A stretch of 45,976 bases of DNA from Bacillus sp. FJAT-27245 (GCF_001273955.1 NZ_LIGI01000001.1:78585-124560), one strand, 5' to 3'. Shown: positions 8,239 through 17,006, numbered from the stretch's first letter. A program made the numbers and translations. The notes: generated from the letters alone by a model not told the origin.

Positions 8239-8386
8239 AGCGCCAGAACTAACCAGAACGGAGAAGTGGTTAGTTGACGAGGTGGAGGTTTATCGAAGGT
8301 TTCGGCGGATGCCTCCCGGCCGCAGCGCACGGCCGAATCTTGTTTCTTAAAGCATTGAGGCGACTCGGTGGACAAAGGGAAACAAG
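8239..8386 (+). ncRNA. glmS ribozyme (GlcN6P-activated self-cleaving riboswitch)
   Basis: The conserved core is readable in order: AGCGCCAGAACT at the cleavage site (cut expected between A8239 and G8240), GTTGACGAGG, GTTTATCGAAGGTTTCGGCG, GATGCCTCCCGG, GAGGCGACTCGGTGGACAAA and GGGAAACAAG. Glucosamine-6-phosphate acts as cofactor for cleavage and so lowers glmS expression. The element ends about 120 nt before the glmS start codon. Confidence 0.95.
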
Positions 8387-8449
8387 CTGCGCATAAATAA
8401 AGGATGTCCTGTAAAGGCATTCTAATAGAGAAGATTACGGAGATAAGGG

Positions 8450-8490
8450 GGGCAAGCATTGCCCTCGGCACGGTCTTGCCCTCTTTGCAA
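8450..8490 (+). promoter_or_regulatory. hairpin in the glmS leader between ribozyme and start
   Basis: GGGGCAAG and CTTGCCCT can pair across an 18-nt loop just upstream of the glmS ribosome binding site (CAGGAGG). It is followed by CTTTGC, not a U-tract, so termination is doubtful; it could influence ribosome access or protect the 3' cleavage fragment. Confidence 0.35.
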
Positions 8491-8505
8491 CAGGAGGACT
8501 TGAAT

Positions 8506-10308
8506 ATGTGTGGAATTGTTGGATATATAGGAAAGATAGATTCAAAAGAAATTTTGCTAAAAGGCCTTGAAAAACTTGAATACCGCGGTTATGATTCTGC
8601 GGGAATCGCCGTCATGACCAGTGGAGGAGTACAAGTTTTTAAAGAAAAAGGCCGGATTGCGGACCTTAGGAAAATTGTTGACACATCTGTCTTCGCGGAT
8701 GCCGGAATTGGCCATACCCGCTGGGCGACGCACGGTGCGCCAAGCACCCGGAATGCGCATCCCCATCAAAGCGGCACAAGCAGGTTTACGCTTGTCCATA
8801 ATGGCGTAATCGAGAACTATTCGGAGCTTCAACGCGACTATTTAAAGAATGTCGAGCTTCAAAGCGATACGGATACGGAAGTCATCGTCCAGATGATCGA
8901 CCTTTTTGCAAAAGAAGGCCTAAGCACCGTTGAAGCTTTCCGCAAGGCGCTAACTCTTCTTAAGGGTTCGTATGCACTTGCTTTACTGGATGAAGAAGAC
9001 AACGAAACCATCTATGTCGCTAAAAATAAGAGCCCGCTGCTCGTGGGCCTGGGCGATACGTTCAACGTTGTCGCCAGCGACGCCATGGCGATGCTGCAGG
9101 TGACGGACCAATTTGTAGAGCTTATGGATAAGGAAATTGTCATTGTAAAAAAGGATGAAGTGACAATCCAAAACCTGAAAGGCGAAACAATCAGCCGCGC
9201 GCCGTATAAGGCGGAGCTTGATGCCAGTGATATCGAAAAGGGCACATACCCTCACTATATGCTGAAGGAAATTGATGAGCAGCCGCTAGTCATGCGGAAA
9301 ATCATCCAGAAGTACCAGGATGAAAACGGTGGACTATCAATTGACAGCGAGATTATTGACGCAATCAAGGCTGCCGACAGGATGTATATTATTGCCGCCG
9401 GTACTTCCTACCATGCAGGGCTTGTCGGAAAGCAGCTGATTGAAAAGCTTGCAGGGATTCCGGTCGAGGTCCATATTTCTAGCGAATTCGGCTACAATAT
9501 GCCGCTACTGTCCGAAAAGCCGCTATTTGTGTTTATTTCACAGAGTGGTGAGACAGCCGACAGCCGGGCTGTCCTTGTAAAGGTGAAGGAAATGGGCCAT
9601 CCGGCTTTGACTATAACAAATGTTCCGGGCTCGACCCTTTCCCGTGAAGCAGACTATACCTTGCTGCTCCATGCCGGCCCTGAAATTGCCGTGGCATCCA
9701 CAAAGGCGTACACTGCCCAGCTGGCTGTCCTCGCCATTCTAGCTGAGGTTTCGGCAAAGAGCCGCGGCCGCGAAATCGGATTCGACCTCGTCCAGGAGCT
9801 TGGCATTGTCGCGAACGCCATGGAGGCACTTTGCGATTCAAAGGAAATTATTGAACATATCGCTCGGGAATTCCTGACCGTTACTAGAAACGCCTTCTTT
9901 ATTGGCAGGGCTGTCGACTATTATGTGTGCCTGGAAGCAGCATTAAAGTTGAAAGAGATTTCCTACATTCAGGCGGAGGGCTTTGCTGGCGGTGAATTGA
10001 AGCACGGCACCATCGCCCTGATCGAGGAAGGAACCCCGGTGATTGCCCTGGCCACCCAGGAAAACGTAAACTTGAGCATCCGCGGCAACGTCAAGGAAGT
10101 GGCAGCCCGCGGAGCCAACCCTTGCATCATTTCCATGAAAGGGCTGGAAACAGACGAAGATGCTTTTGTCCTGCCAGTCGTTCATGAACAACTAACACCG
10201 CTTATCTCTGTTATACCTTTGCAACTTTTAGCATACTACGCAGCCCTCCACCGCGACTGTGATGTCGACAAGCCAAGGAATTTGGCCAAGTCGGTCACGG
10301 TGGAATAG
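8506..10308 (+). CDS. glmS: glutamine--fructose-6-phosphate aminotransferase (isomerizing)
   Basis: First enzyme of hexosamine synthesis: glutamine plus fructose-6-phosphate gives glucosamine-6-phosphate and glutamate. The N-terminal class II glutaminase domain begins MCGIVGYIG with the catalytic Cys exposed after Met removal (about residues 1-220), followed by two SIS domains (from about 290 and 460) and the C-terminal KSVTVE loop that contacts the sugar site. 600 residues, identical to the B. subtilis length. ATG at 8506 follows CAGGAGG; an in-frame upstream ATG at 8404 lies in the ribozyme leader and is rejected. Confidence 0.98.
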   Translation: MCGIVGYIGKIDSKEILLKGLEKLEYRGYDSAGIAVMTSGGVQVFKEKGRIADLRKIVDTSVFADAGIGHTRWATHGAPSTRNAHPHQSGTSRFTLVHNGVIENYSELQRDYLKNVELQSDTDTEVIVQMIDLFAKEGLSTVEAFRKALTLLKGSYALALLDEEDNETIYVAKNKSPLLVGLGDTFNVVASDAMAMLQVTDQFVELMDKEIVIVKKDEVTIQNLKGETISRAPYKAELDASDIEKGTYPHYMLKEIDEQPLVMRKIIQKYQDENGGLSIDSEIIDAIKAADRMYIIAAGTSYHAGLVGKQLIEKLAGIPVEVHISSEFGYNMPLLSEKPLFVFISQSGETADSRAVLVKVKEMGHPALTITNVPGSTLSREADYTLLLHAGPEIAVASTKAYTAQLAVLAILAEVSAKSRGREIGFDLVQELGIVANAMEALCDSKEIIEHIAREFLTVTRNAFFIGRAVDYYVCLEAALKLKEISYIQAEGFAGGELKHGTIALIEEGTPVIALATQENVNLSIRGNVKEVAARGANPCIISMKGLETDEDAFVLPVVHEQLTPLISVIPLQLLAYYAALHRDCDVDKPRNLAKSVTVE

Positions 10309-10324
10309 TTAATAGCAAAGATAT

Positions 10325-10362
10325 ACCCCTTTGGATATGATTATCCAAAGGGGTGTTTTTTT
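10325..10362 (+). terminator. terminator of glmS
   Basis: Perfect 13-bp stem ACCCCTTTGGATA/TATCCAAAGGGGT followed by seven T residues. Confidence 0.92.
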
Positions 10363-10481
10363 GTTATTAAGACATTAGCTCTTAAAGGTTATTTTTCTAA
10401 AGAGTTTTTTTCATATATTTTAGCTATCTTCTTGTTCCTATGAAGAATGATGTATTCCCGAAAGAAAAAGGAGTAGAGGCT

Positions 10482-11048
10482 GTGAAAAGGTTAGTTATTA
10501 TGACGGTTGGTAAAACGCATAGCGGAAAAACGACATTTGCGAGGGCATTGGAAAAGGAATTGGATAACTCAGTTGTTATGGACCAGGATAATCACGCTGA
10601 ATTTATTAATTTTTACTATAAAAAACTGCAGCCAAAGGAAGGGCCTAATACTCTTAAGCATGCCATATCCCGGTTGATTGTCGATTATGCAATAGAAAAT
10701 ACTGAGTGTCATCTTATTATCTGTAATTCAAATAGAAGCAGGAAAGGCCGATTGAACTTACTTAATGAGTTGTTTAATGAGGAAGAGTTTGTTCGCATTC
10801 TTGTCCACTTTGATATTCCGGACCATGTTCTTCAAGTTCGGGTTACCGAAAGCCAGCGTAGTACGAATATATTCAGGGGTACTTATTCTACTTTTGAGGA
10901 AGTGCTCATTAGGCAACAGGCCGAATCTAAACAAGAGGATATGGCAAAGCCGATAGAAGGAGAGGCAGACTATTTGTTCGTAATTAAAGATAGTAAGAAA
11001 GTTGATTGGGTTATTCAGCAAATTGTTCAAATTTCTCGAGGCTTATAA
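10482..11048 (+). CDS. P-loop ATP-binding protein (kinase-like)
   Basis: 188-residue cytosolic protein starting MKRLVIMTVGKTHSGKTTF: a Walker A motif G-K-T-H-S-G-K-T at residues 10-17 directly after beta-1, as in small AAA_33 or zeta-toxin/nucleotide-kinase-like proteins. A downstream CNSNRSRKGR and the basic stretch SQRST resemble a lid region. The substrate cannot be told. GTG at 10482 is preferred because AAAGGAG sits 8 nt upstream; an ATG 42 bp earlier has no such site. Base composition is more A/T-rich than in the flanking genes. Monocistronic after the glmS terminator. Confidence 0.7.
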   Translation: MKRLVIMTVGKTHSGKTTFARALEKELDNSVVMDQDNHAEFINFYYKKLQPKEGPNTLKHAISRLIVDYAIENTECHLIICNSNRSRKGRLNLLNELFNEEEFVRILVHFDIPDHVLQVRVTESQRSTNIFRGTYSTFEEVLIRQQAESKQEDMAKPIEGEADYLFVIKDSKKVDWVIQQIVQISRGL

Positions 11049-11179
11049 TTGTATAGGCTTATAGGAGGCTATAGAGCATCTTGTGGAAATTTTCCATTAT
11101 CGTGTAATTAAAAAGGATTCTTTGGATTGTATATAGAACTGTCACTTTAAGAAAATATAAACGTTGCAGGGGGAATCAA

Positions 11180-11830
11180 ATGGAGAATCGGCTTCTTTTG
11201 TTGGTGAAAAAGCTGGAAGAGGCGCTTGTTTTATACGAGCAGCAGGAAAAATATGATTTGGCATTGGAGCATTACCGGGAAGTTGAATTAGAAGTTGCGA
11301 AATTAATTGAATCTAATTTAGCTGATGGGGCATCGGCAAACAAAGTATTGGCCCAGTGCTATCTTCGCCAGGCAGGCATGCTCCGCCAACTAGGGCGGCG
11401 AGATGAGGCCAATGTAATCAATAAAAAAGAAATTGAGAGCGCAAAGCTTTCGGGGGATTCGATTGCGTATGCCCAGAGCCTTTTTTCAACGGGAATCAAT
11501 CTGTTATCGAGCCGGCAAATTGAAGATGGCCTGTCCTTCCTCAATGAGGCGAAGGATGCCTTCGAAAAAGGGGAGTCAGCCGACCATAGGCAAGGGGTAG
11601 GCTGGTACTGGTTGATTCTCGCGGATTTGGGAAACAAGGGCATGATTCCTGCTGAAAACAATGAAACTATTGAGTATGCAACCAAGGCAATTGCCATCCT
11701 TGAAGACATCGGGAACCTCCCGGGAATCGCAAGGGCATACGAGGCCCGATCGATTGCCTATAAGAATAAAGGTGACGATGATCGAGCGGAGGAGGACCAA
11801 AAAAGGTCTAAAGCCCAAAGGGGTACATAA
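11180..11830 (+). CDS. tetratricopeptide-repeat protein
   Basis: 216-residue all-helical soluble protein. TPR-like helix pairs are visible (LEHYREVELEVAKLI, AQCYLRQAGMLRQLGRRDEA, AQSLFSTGINLLSSRQIEDG, ATKAIAILEDIGNLPGIA), so it is probably a protein-interaction scaffold; partner unknown. ATG at 11180 with GCAGGGGG upstream. The last codons and the stop abut a dispersed GC-rich repeat at ~11832, so the original C terminus may have been altered by that repeat. Confidence 0.65.
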   Translation: MENRLLLLVKKLEEALVLYEQQEKYDLALEHYREVELEVAKLIESNLADGASANKVLAQCYLRQAGMLRQLGRRDEANVINKKEIESAKLSGDSIAYAQSLFSTGINLLSSRQIEDGLSFLNEAKDAFEKGESADHRQGVGWYWLILADLGNKGMIPAENNETIEYATKAIAILEDIGNLPGIARAYEARSIAYKNKGDDDRAEEDQKRSKAQRGT

Positions 11831-11831
11831 G

Positions 11832-11908
11832 AGACAGGCGCTTGCGCCGAGGAGGCTCCACTGACGCCCCGCGGAAAGCGTGTGCCTGTAGCGGAAATCA
11901 ACGACAAG
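11832..11908 (+). repeat. dispersed GC-rich intergenic repeat (right-half type)
   Basis: Contains GGCGCTTGCGCC, CGAGGAGGCTCCACTGACG, CCCCGCGGAAAGCG and GTAGCGGAAATCAACGACAA. I recall sequences of this kind from intergenic regions of many Bacillaceae genomes. The copy at 35729-35818 shares CGAGGAGGCTCCACT and looks like the complementary left half of the same composite repeat. Function unknown. Confidence 0.6.
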
Positions 11909-11958
11909 GTGCCTATAGAGTATAAAATCATTAATTAAACCTAGATAGTTGAATTCTC

Positions 11959-11984
11959 ACCCGTCAATTAGGCGGGTTTTTTAT
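11959..11984 (+). terminator. terminator after the TPR gene and repeat
   Basis: ACCCG/CGGGT 5-bp stem with a 9-nt loop followed by TTTTTTATTTT. Short stem but a good U-tract. Confidence 0.55.
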
Positions 11985-12062
11985 TTTCAGATATGCTCAT
12001 TTAAAGGATAATCCTTCCATGAAGAGAATAAGTAAATGTAAAACCTGCGATGGGAGGCAGCT

Positions 12063-12959
12063 ATGTGGCAAAGAGAAATGATTAGTACAGGGAGAGGGAC
12101 ATTTGAGGTATTTGTCTGTGGGAGCGGGGAGCCGCTATGCATCACTCATTTGTACAGTGAATTTAATGAACTGGGCAACTACTTTGCCGATATGTTCAAC
12201 CAGTCGTTCCAAGTTTATTTGGTCAATTTAAAGGAGGCGGGCAGTTCAAGTAAAGTTTCCAGTGAGAAAGAACTGAGCATGGAAGAAACGGCCCTTGACT
12301 TGGAAGCATTAAGGAGCGCTTTGAATATAAAGAAATGGGGATTTGCCGGGCACTCGACCGGAGGGATGCTTGGCCTTGTTTATGCTTTCTTGTTTCCCCA
12401 TTCCTTAACCAAAGTAATGATTGGCGGAGCATCGGCAACTAACGGCTATATGGAGCATAGCGGAAGCATCTATTGCGGGAACAATCCTCTTAACCCCCGC
12501 CTGAAAGAACTGCTTTCAATCCTTAAATCAGCGGAGCCTTCAAGGGAGGAGAAGATGAAAGCGGGCAGGGAATGGACCGAAATGTCGCTAAATGATCCGG
12601 GGAAATTCGAAAAGTACTTTTCAAAACCAAGCAGCGGGAAGGTAGTTCAGAAGCGGCTCGATTATTTCTCATATACCGAACTGCCTGCTTATGATATTAG
12701 GGAGAAAATTAGGCAACTACGTATTCCGGCCATTGTTTATTGCGGCGAGCATGATTCGCAGTGCCCTGTTGATTTTTCAAAGGAAATAGCCGAGCTAATT
12801 CCTGATTCCAAGCTTTATATTTTTCAAAAAAGCAACCATGTTCCGTTCCTTGAAGAGAGTGCGGAGTTTCAGAAAATGGTCGGGGATTTTTCTAAACTAA
12901 AGGACAGCCAACCCTTGAGTCCAGAGGGTTTTCTGAAATTCAATCAAACGTTTGATTGA
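12063..12959 (+). CDS. alpha/beta-fold hydrolase
   Basis: 298-residue cytosolic serine hydrolase. The catalytic triad is readable: nucleophile elbow G96-H-S98-T-G100, Asp231 in CGEHDSQCP and His259 in SNHVPFLEE. Cap-domain sequence lies between about 125 and 215. This resembles the proline iminopeptidase/haloperoxidase branch, but the substrate is not predictable. ATG with GGGAGG 5 bp upstream. The last 20 bp of the gene form part of a 26-bp perfect palindrome that also precedes the next gene. Confidence 0.85.
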   Translation: MWQREMISTGRGTFEVFVCGSGEPLCITHLYSEFNELGNYFADMFNQSFQVYLVNLKEAGSSSKVSSEKELSMEETALDLEALRSALNIKKWGFAGHSTGGMLGLVYAFLFPHSLTKVMIGGASATNGYMEHSGSIYCGNNPLNPRLKELLSILKSAEPSREEKMKAGREWTEMSLNDPGKFEKYFSKPSSGKVVQKRLDYFSYTELPAYDIREKIRQLRIPAIVYCGEHDSQCPVDFSKEIAELIPDSKLYIFQKSNHVPFLEESAEFQKMVGDFSKLKDSQPLSPEGFLKFNQTFD

Positions 12960-12962
12960 ATT
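12937..12962. promoter_or_regulatory. 26-bp perfect palindrome (operator-like), copy 1
   Basis: AATTCAATCAAAC is followed by its exact reverse complement. The inner 22 bp (TTCAATCAAAC plus its mirror) recur at 43933-43954. It spans the end of the hydrolase gene and lies 27 bp before the start of the lipoprotein gene. There is no U-tract, so a repressor operator (for example TetR type) is likelier than a terminator. The cognate regulator is not in this window. Confidence 0.55.
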
Positions 12963-12988
12963 CAGGTAAGCTAGAAAGGGGGAAAAAA

Positions 12989-14149
12989 TTGAATCGAAGA
13001 GGAACTTTAGCTGCTGTTTTCATACTGTGTTGTGCATTATTGATTGCTGCCTGCAATTCTACAGGACAGAATGCCAAACCTGCTCCAGAAAAAGAAAGGG
13101 GGAGCCAGCATCTCCCTTATGTGATGAACCTACATATGATTGATGGAAACAAAGGGTGGATGCTGGCTTTGAAGGATACGAGCAGAAGATTATTAAAAAC
13201 TGAGGACGGAGGCAGGAACTGGCGGGATGTGACCCCCAAAGGAGATATAACTATCCCCATGTACATTTTGGATGAAGATCATGTTTGGCTGACCAAAAAG
13301 GAGTTTGGAGATAAACAGATTGTTTTTACAGCGGACGGAGGGGATACCTGGACGAAAAGCGAGCCGTTTGCCTCGGACAGCCAAATGATTGGGCTTCATT
13401 TTTTAAATGAAGAGATTGGCTGGATGACGAATTATGTAAGGGAAATAGGGGCAGGTGGGAGTCAACTTGAGCTTGTGAAAACCGAAGACGGCGGCCAGAA
13501 CTGGGTTGCTATATCAGGAGGCAAAACAAAAAAGCAAATCCCGTCTGAAGGGTACAAATCAAAGGCGGTCTTTTCATCTAATAGTGGCGGCTGGATACCG
13601 CTTGCCGCGAGCGGCTATCCGTGGATTTATCGTTCAATAAATGGAGGAGCGGACTGGGATTCCTATTCCCTCCCTGTTACAGAGCAAATGCCAAAGGACC
13701 ATTTTTTTGATGTGCAAACCCCCATGTTCTTTAGTGATACTGCCGGGCTTATTCCTGTTTATTTTCGGACGGACGGTCTGGAAGTGTATGTGTATTCAAC
13801 GGAGGATGGAGGCGAGACATGGGGCTTAACCAAAGGCCCCGGCATCCCTTTGCAAAACGGCGGTCAATACGAACTGGAAATAGACGCTGTGAATTTAAAC
13901 AGGATGTGGCTTGTCAGCAACCGGAATGAAATGTATGCATTTAATGATGGGTGGAGGACTCTAGCATCTGTTAAAAACCTGATTCCGGAAAATGAGAGGA
14001 TCTTGGCTTTTGACTTTATTAACGAAAGCGATGGCTGGATTGCCATTGGGAATGAGGAAGGGGCTTTGTTGTATAAAACAGTCGATGGAGGCATGTCCTG
14101 GGCTGAAGTTATCGTGGAGAATAACGGAATGTACGATTTTTCCGATTGA
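12989..14149 (+). CDS. Asp-box (YCF48/BNR-like) beta-propeller lipoprotein
   Basis: 386 residues. The N terminus is a lipoprotein signal peptide (MNRRGTLAAVFILCCALLIAAC, lipobox IAAC), so the protein is predicted to be lipid-anchored outside the membrane. Six or more Asp-box repeats S/T-x-D-G-G-x-x-W recur: TEDGGRNW, TADGGDTW, TEDGGQNW, INGGADW, TEDGGETW, TVDGGMSW, indicating a beta-propeller. The repeats resemble YCF48-like and sialidase-type blades but no catalytic set is evident. TTG at 12989 follows GAAAGGGGG; an earlier in-frame TTG at 12956 lies inside the palindrome. Confidence 0.82.
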   Translation: MNRRGTLAAVFILCCALLIAACNSTGQNAKPAPEKERGSQHLPYVMNLHMIDGNKGWMLALKDTSRRLLKTEDGGRNWRDVTPKGDITIPMYILDEDHVWLTKKEFGDKQIVFTADGGDTWTKSEPFASDSQMIGLHFLNEEIGWMTNYVREIGAGGSQLELVKTEDGGQNWVAISGGKTKKQIPSEGYKSKAVFSSNSGGWIPLAASGYPWIYRSINGGADWDSYSLPVTEQMPKDHFFDVQTPMFFSDTAGLIPVYFRTDGLEVYVYSTEDGGETWGLTKGPGIPLQNGGQYELEIDAVNLNRMWLVSNRNEMYAFNDGWRTLASVKNLIPENERILAFDFINESDGWIAIGNEEGALLYKTVDGGMSWAEVIVENNGMYDFSD

Positions 14150-14333
14150 CGGCCAGGCGTTATATATGAAAAATGGGCACCTTTACCCTCTTTTAAAAGA
14201 GGCCCGGTGCCCACTGCAATTACATGATAGGATTTTGTTTGGCTTTTAGACCTATCACTAGTAGTAAATGCTAACCCCAAGACAGCTTGGGGACTTATCC
14301 AGTTCATGTCTTGAAAAAATTGGAGGAAAGTAA

Positions 14334-15109
14334 ATGCTGACTGACCCGACCACCCTTTCGGACTGGCTTCCGCCGCATTCCCTGGAATGGTACAAACAGA
14401 TTGGAGACCTTGAAGGGAAGTACCACTACCCGTGGAACTCCTCGATAATGCAACCAAATGGAGAGTCTATTTTTGACACGGAAGTTATGGAGATGGTTAA
14501 AGGTAAAAAGGTTCTGGATATTGGCTGCGGGGATGGAAGGTTCACAATCCAGTACGGGACGGTTGCAAGGGAGATTGTTGGATTTGATGCAACCGAAAAG
14601 TTTGCGGCTGCAGGAAATGAAAAGAAGAGTGCGAATGTCTCCTTTGTGACGGGGAATTCAAAGCATGGATTGCCCATTGAGAGGGGACCATTTGATTGCG
14701 CCTATATCCGAAAAGGTCCTACCTCTGCCTATCTTTTTTTAAAGAGGCCGTAAAGGAGGGCGGAAAAGTACTGGGCCTTCACCCTGGAGACGGACTTGGG
14801 AAGGAGCTGCCCCTTCTATTCCCAGCATTTTTTGAAAAGAAAGAAGGCGCTCCGATATTAGATCAGATTCGGCGACGTCTTGAGAGAGGAAACTTCACCT
14901 CTGCTGAGCTTGAGCATATTGAGAGCACGGAGTATTTACACTCTCCCGAAGATGTAATTAATTTGCGCTGTCATGGCCAAAAGCCGAATGTCCATAAAAG
15001 GATAGTGGAAGATAACATGGCGGAAGTTACAAAAATTTTTGAACAAAATACCACTACGGCGGGGCTACCGATCACATTCTCTCGTTATATTGTCCGGATA
15101 ACTGTATAA
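14334..15109 (+). pseudogene. class I SAM-dependent methyltransferase, split by a -1 frameshift
   Basis: The first part (14334-14753) encodes a methyltransferase N terminus with motif I VLDIGCGDGRFT and then DCAYIRKGPTSAY, ending at TAA 14751. The missing C-terminal half (FFKEAVKEGGKVLGLHPGD onward) continues in the -1 frame to 15109. The shift falls on a run of seven T (14734-14740) read as CTT TTT TTA AAG, which contains the heptamer T TTT TTA in the zero frame; eight T would restore one 258-residue protein. Causes could be a real mutation, a sequencing error, or programmed frameshifting/slippage. ATG with TGGAGGA upstream. Substrate unknown. Confidence 0.75.
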
Positions 15110-15165
15110 GGGAGTTTAATATTGGGAGGATAGCCATACAATGAGCTTATAAGGAGGGGATTGCC

Positions 15166-15237
15166 GTGAAAACTGAAAATTATATATCCGTACTTCGAAT
15201 TGCTTTGGTTCATACCCCTCAAAATAGGAAAAATTAA
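15166..15237 (+). CDS. possible 23-residue small protein
   Basis: A GTG start with AAGGAGGGG 6 bp upstream opens a 23-codon frame (MKTENYISVLRIALVHTPQN...). The ribosome binding site is much better than chance, but the product matches nothing I recognise. It may be a small protein, a leader peptide or a decayed gene start. A terminator-like hairpin follows at 15259. Confidence 0.3.
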   Translation: MKTENYISVLRIALVHTPQNRKN

Positions 15238-15258
15238 TTGTAAGAGATTGTGTATACT

Positions 15259-15291
15259 AAGGCCTTCGTGATCGGATGAAGGTCTTTATTT
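15259..15291 (+). terminator. terminator-like hairpin
   Basis: AAGGCCTTC/GAAGGTCTT (9 bp with a G-U) followed by TTATTTA, between the small ORF and the acetyltransferase gene. Confidence 0.6.
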
Positions 15292-15338
15292 ATGGAGTTT
15301 TTTATTTTTATAACAAAAAATACTGGGAGGCGGATAGA

Positions 15339-15935
15339 TTGGAAATCAGGCCGTATCGTTCAGGCGATGAGACAGGCTGGGTACGCTGCAGGGTGCTGTC
15401 GTTTTTGGACACCGCTTATTATGACAATGTTTTAAGAGAAAAAGAAATATATGAAAATCCTGCAATTGAACTTGTTGCAATTAAAAATGGCCAGGTGATC
15501 GGCTTAATCGATGTTGAATATGAGAATGAGGAAAGCAAGGTGTGTTCGAGAGGCACTGGTTTGGGCGGCATGATTTGGCATATTGCTAGCCACCCGGATT
15601 TTCGGAGACAGGGCATCGGAAGGCAATTATTGTTTGAAGCGGAAAAGGCGGCCAGGGGGAAAGGCCTGAACCGCCTTGAGGCATGGACAAGGGATGACGA
15701 TTGGGTAAGAGAGTGGTATGTGAAAAATGGATTTAAAAAGGTGGATTCGTACCTTCAGGTGTATTTGGAAGGAAAAGAGGAAATCAGGGAGGCTGTAAGC
15801 AGCAGCCTTTCGGGGTTTCATCTAGTTCAGGCTTTCGGGCATTATGTAGGAGAAAAGAAAGAGAGTATACAGGGGCGCTTTAATAGAGTTCACGAGTGTG
15901 TGTGCTTTGAGAAAAAGCTGGATGAAGGGGAATAA
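15339..15935 (+). CDS. GNAT-family N-acetyltransferase
   Basis: 198-residue acetyl-CoA-dependent acetyltransferase. The motif A acetyl-CoA loop is HPDFRRQGIGRQLL (about residues 90-103), followed by a motif B region LEAWTRDDDWVREWYVKNGFKKV. The N terminus MEIRPYRSGDETGW is typical of GNATs. TTG at 15339 with GGGAGGCGG upstream is preferred over an ATG 63 bp earlier that lies in the preceding hairpin. The substrate cannot be told; the C-terminal ~45 residues beyond the GNAT fold are unassigned. Confidence 0.85.
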   Translation: MEIRPYRSGDETGWVRCRVLSFLDTAYYDNVLREKEIYENPAIELVAIKNGQVIGLIDVEYENEESKVCSRGTGLGGMIWHIASHPDFRRQGIGRQLLFEAEKAARGKGLNRLEAWTRDDDWVREWYVKNGFKKVDSYLQVYLEGKEEIREAVSSSLSGFHLVQAFGHYVGEKKESIQGRFNRVHECVCFEKKLDEGE

Positions 15936-16124
15936 TATATTTACAAAAAACACATGTATCACGGGCGTTTTTTCAATTATGAAACCTTTATGAAATGAAC
16001 TTGCTATCTCAGAAACCAATCCGGCCGTAGTGTATAATGAAAAGTACGATAAATGGGAACTTCAATCAATATGAATCTTTTGATTGACGGATAAATGGTT
16101 TCATCCCGGGAAGGAAGAGCGCCT

Positions 16125-16892
16125 GTGAGAAATTTATTTAGTTTGATTGCGTTGTTGCTTTTTATCATGGCGGCTTCGGGCTGCGCGGAAAAAGATAAGC
16201 CGAGAGAAAAACAAATCGAGCTGACCGTCTCGGCGGCCGCGAGCCTGCAGGACGCCTTAAATGAAATAGCGGCCAATTTTGAAAAGGAACATTCCACTAT
16301 AAAAATCAACTATAACTTTGGCGCTTCGGGTGCCCTGCAGCAGCAAATATCCCAGGGAGCACCAGTTGACATCTTTTTCTCGGCAGCCGTGGATAAATTG
16401 GACAAGCTCGAGGAAGAGGGGCTGATTGAAAAAAGGACAAATCTTGTAGGCAACGAGCTTGTCCTCATCATCCCGAAAAACGCGCAGAATACTATCCGTA
16501 CATTTGAAGATTTGGATAAAGCGGATAAACTGTCGGTTGGAACTCCGGAATCTGTCCCCGCGGGAAAATATGCGCGGGAAACCCTTGAGCATCTAGGAGT
16601 CTGGAAGGCGGTTGAGGGAAAGATTGTCTACGCCAAGGACGTACGCCAAGTGCTTACCTATGTGGAAACGGGCAATGTGGATGCGGGTCTAGTGTATAAA
16701 ACCGATGCGATCGCTTCTAAAAAAGTGGAGATTGCCGATAGTGCGGGAGAGGAAACCCACGGCCCGATTATTTACCCTCTTGGCATTATCAAAGACACCC
16801 GCCATTTAAAAGAAGCAACAGAATTTTACGAATACCTGACTGGAAGTGAGTCGGTCAGGATATTGGAGAAATACGGATTTCAAGGATTGTAA
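16125..16892 (+). CDS. modA: molybdate ABC transporter substrate-binding lipoprotein
   Basis: 255-residue extracellular lipoprotein: signal peptide with lipobox ASGC, then the ModA fold with the N-terminal oxyanion-binding segment SAAASLQDALNEIA, the motif FGASGALQQQI and VDIFFSAAVDKLD, and C-terminal VVYKTDA-like NVDAGLVYKTDAIA. It should bind molybdate or tungstate. GTG at 16125 has AAGGAAG 7 bp upstream. No modB or modC follows; the next gene is a response regulator, so the permease and ATPase must be elsewhere or the gene is a relic. Confidence 0.9.
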   Translation: MRNLFSLIALLLFIMAASGCAEKDKPREKQIELTVSAAASLQDALNEIAANFEKEHSTIKINYNFGASGALQQQISQGAPVDIFFSAAVDKLDKLEEEGLIEKRTNLVGNELVLIIPKNAQNTIRTFEDLDKADKLSVGTPESVPAGKYARETLEHLGVWKAVEGKIVYAKDVRQVLTYVETGNVDAGLVYKTDAIASKKVEIADSAGEETHGPIIYPLGIIKDTRHLKEATEFYEYLTGSESVRILEKYGFQGL

Positions 16893-16920
16893 ACGTCATC
16901 GCTCTGAACGCTGAGCTGCA

Positions 16921-16960
16921 AAATAACCTCCAGCTGAAACAGCCTGTGAGGTTGTTTTTA
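16921..16960 (+). terminator. terminator of modA
   Basis: AACCTC/GAGGTT outer stem with inner CAG/CTG pairing, followed by TTGTTTTTA. Confidence 0.65.
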
Positions 16961-17006
16961 TGGCAAGAGAACCAAATACTACTGATTGCATGATGCGGCC
17001 CCTTTA

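Noticed and set aside
8404-8505. Longer glmS product from an upstream in-frame ATG
   Set aside because: It would bury the catalytic Cys that must follow the initiator Met, and the ATG has no ribosome binding site.
14172-14213. Hairpin GGGCACC...GGTGCCC after the Asp-box lipoprotein gene as its terminator
   Set aside because: The U-tract is on the minus-strand side (ATTTTTCAT), where no gene needs termination; on the plus strand no U-run follows, so it was not called as a terminator.
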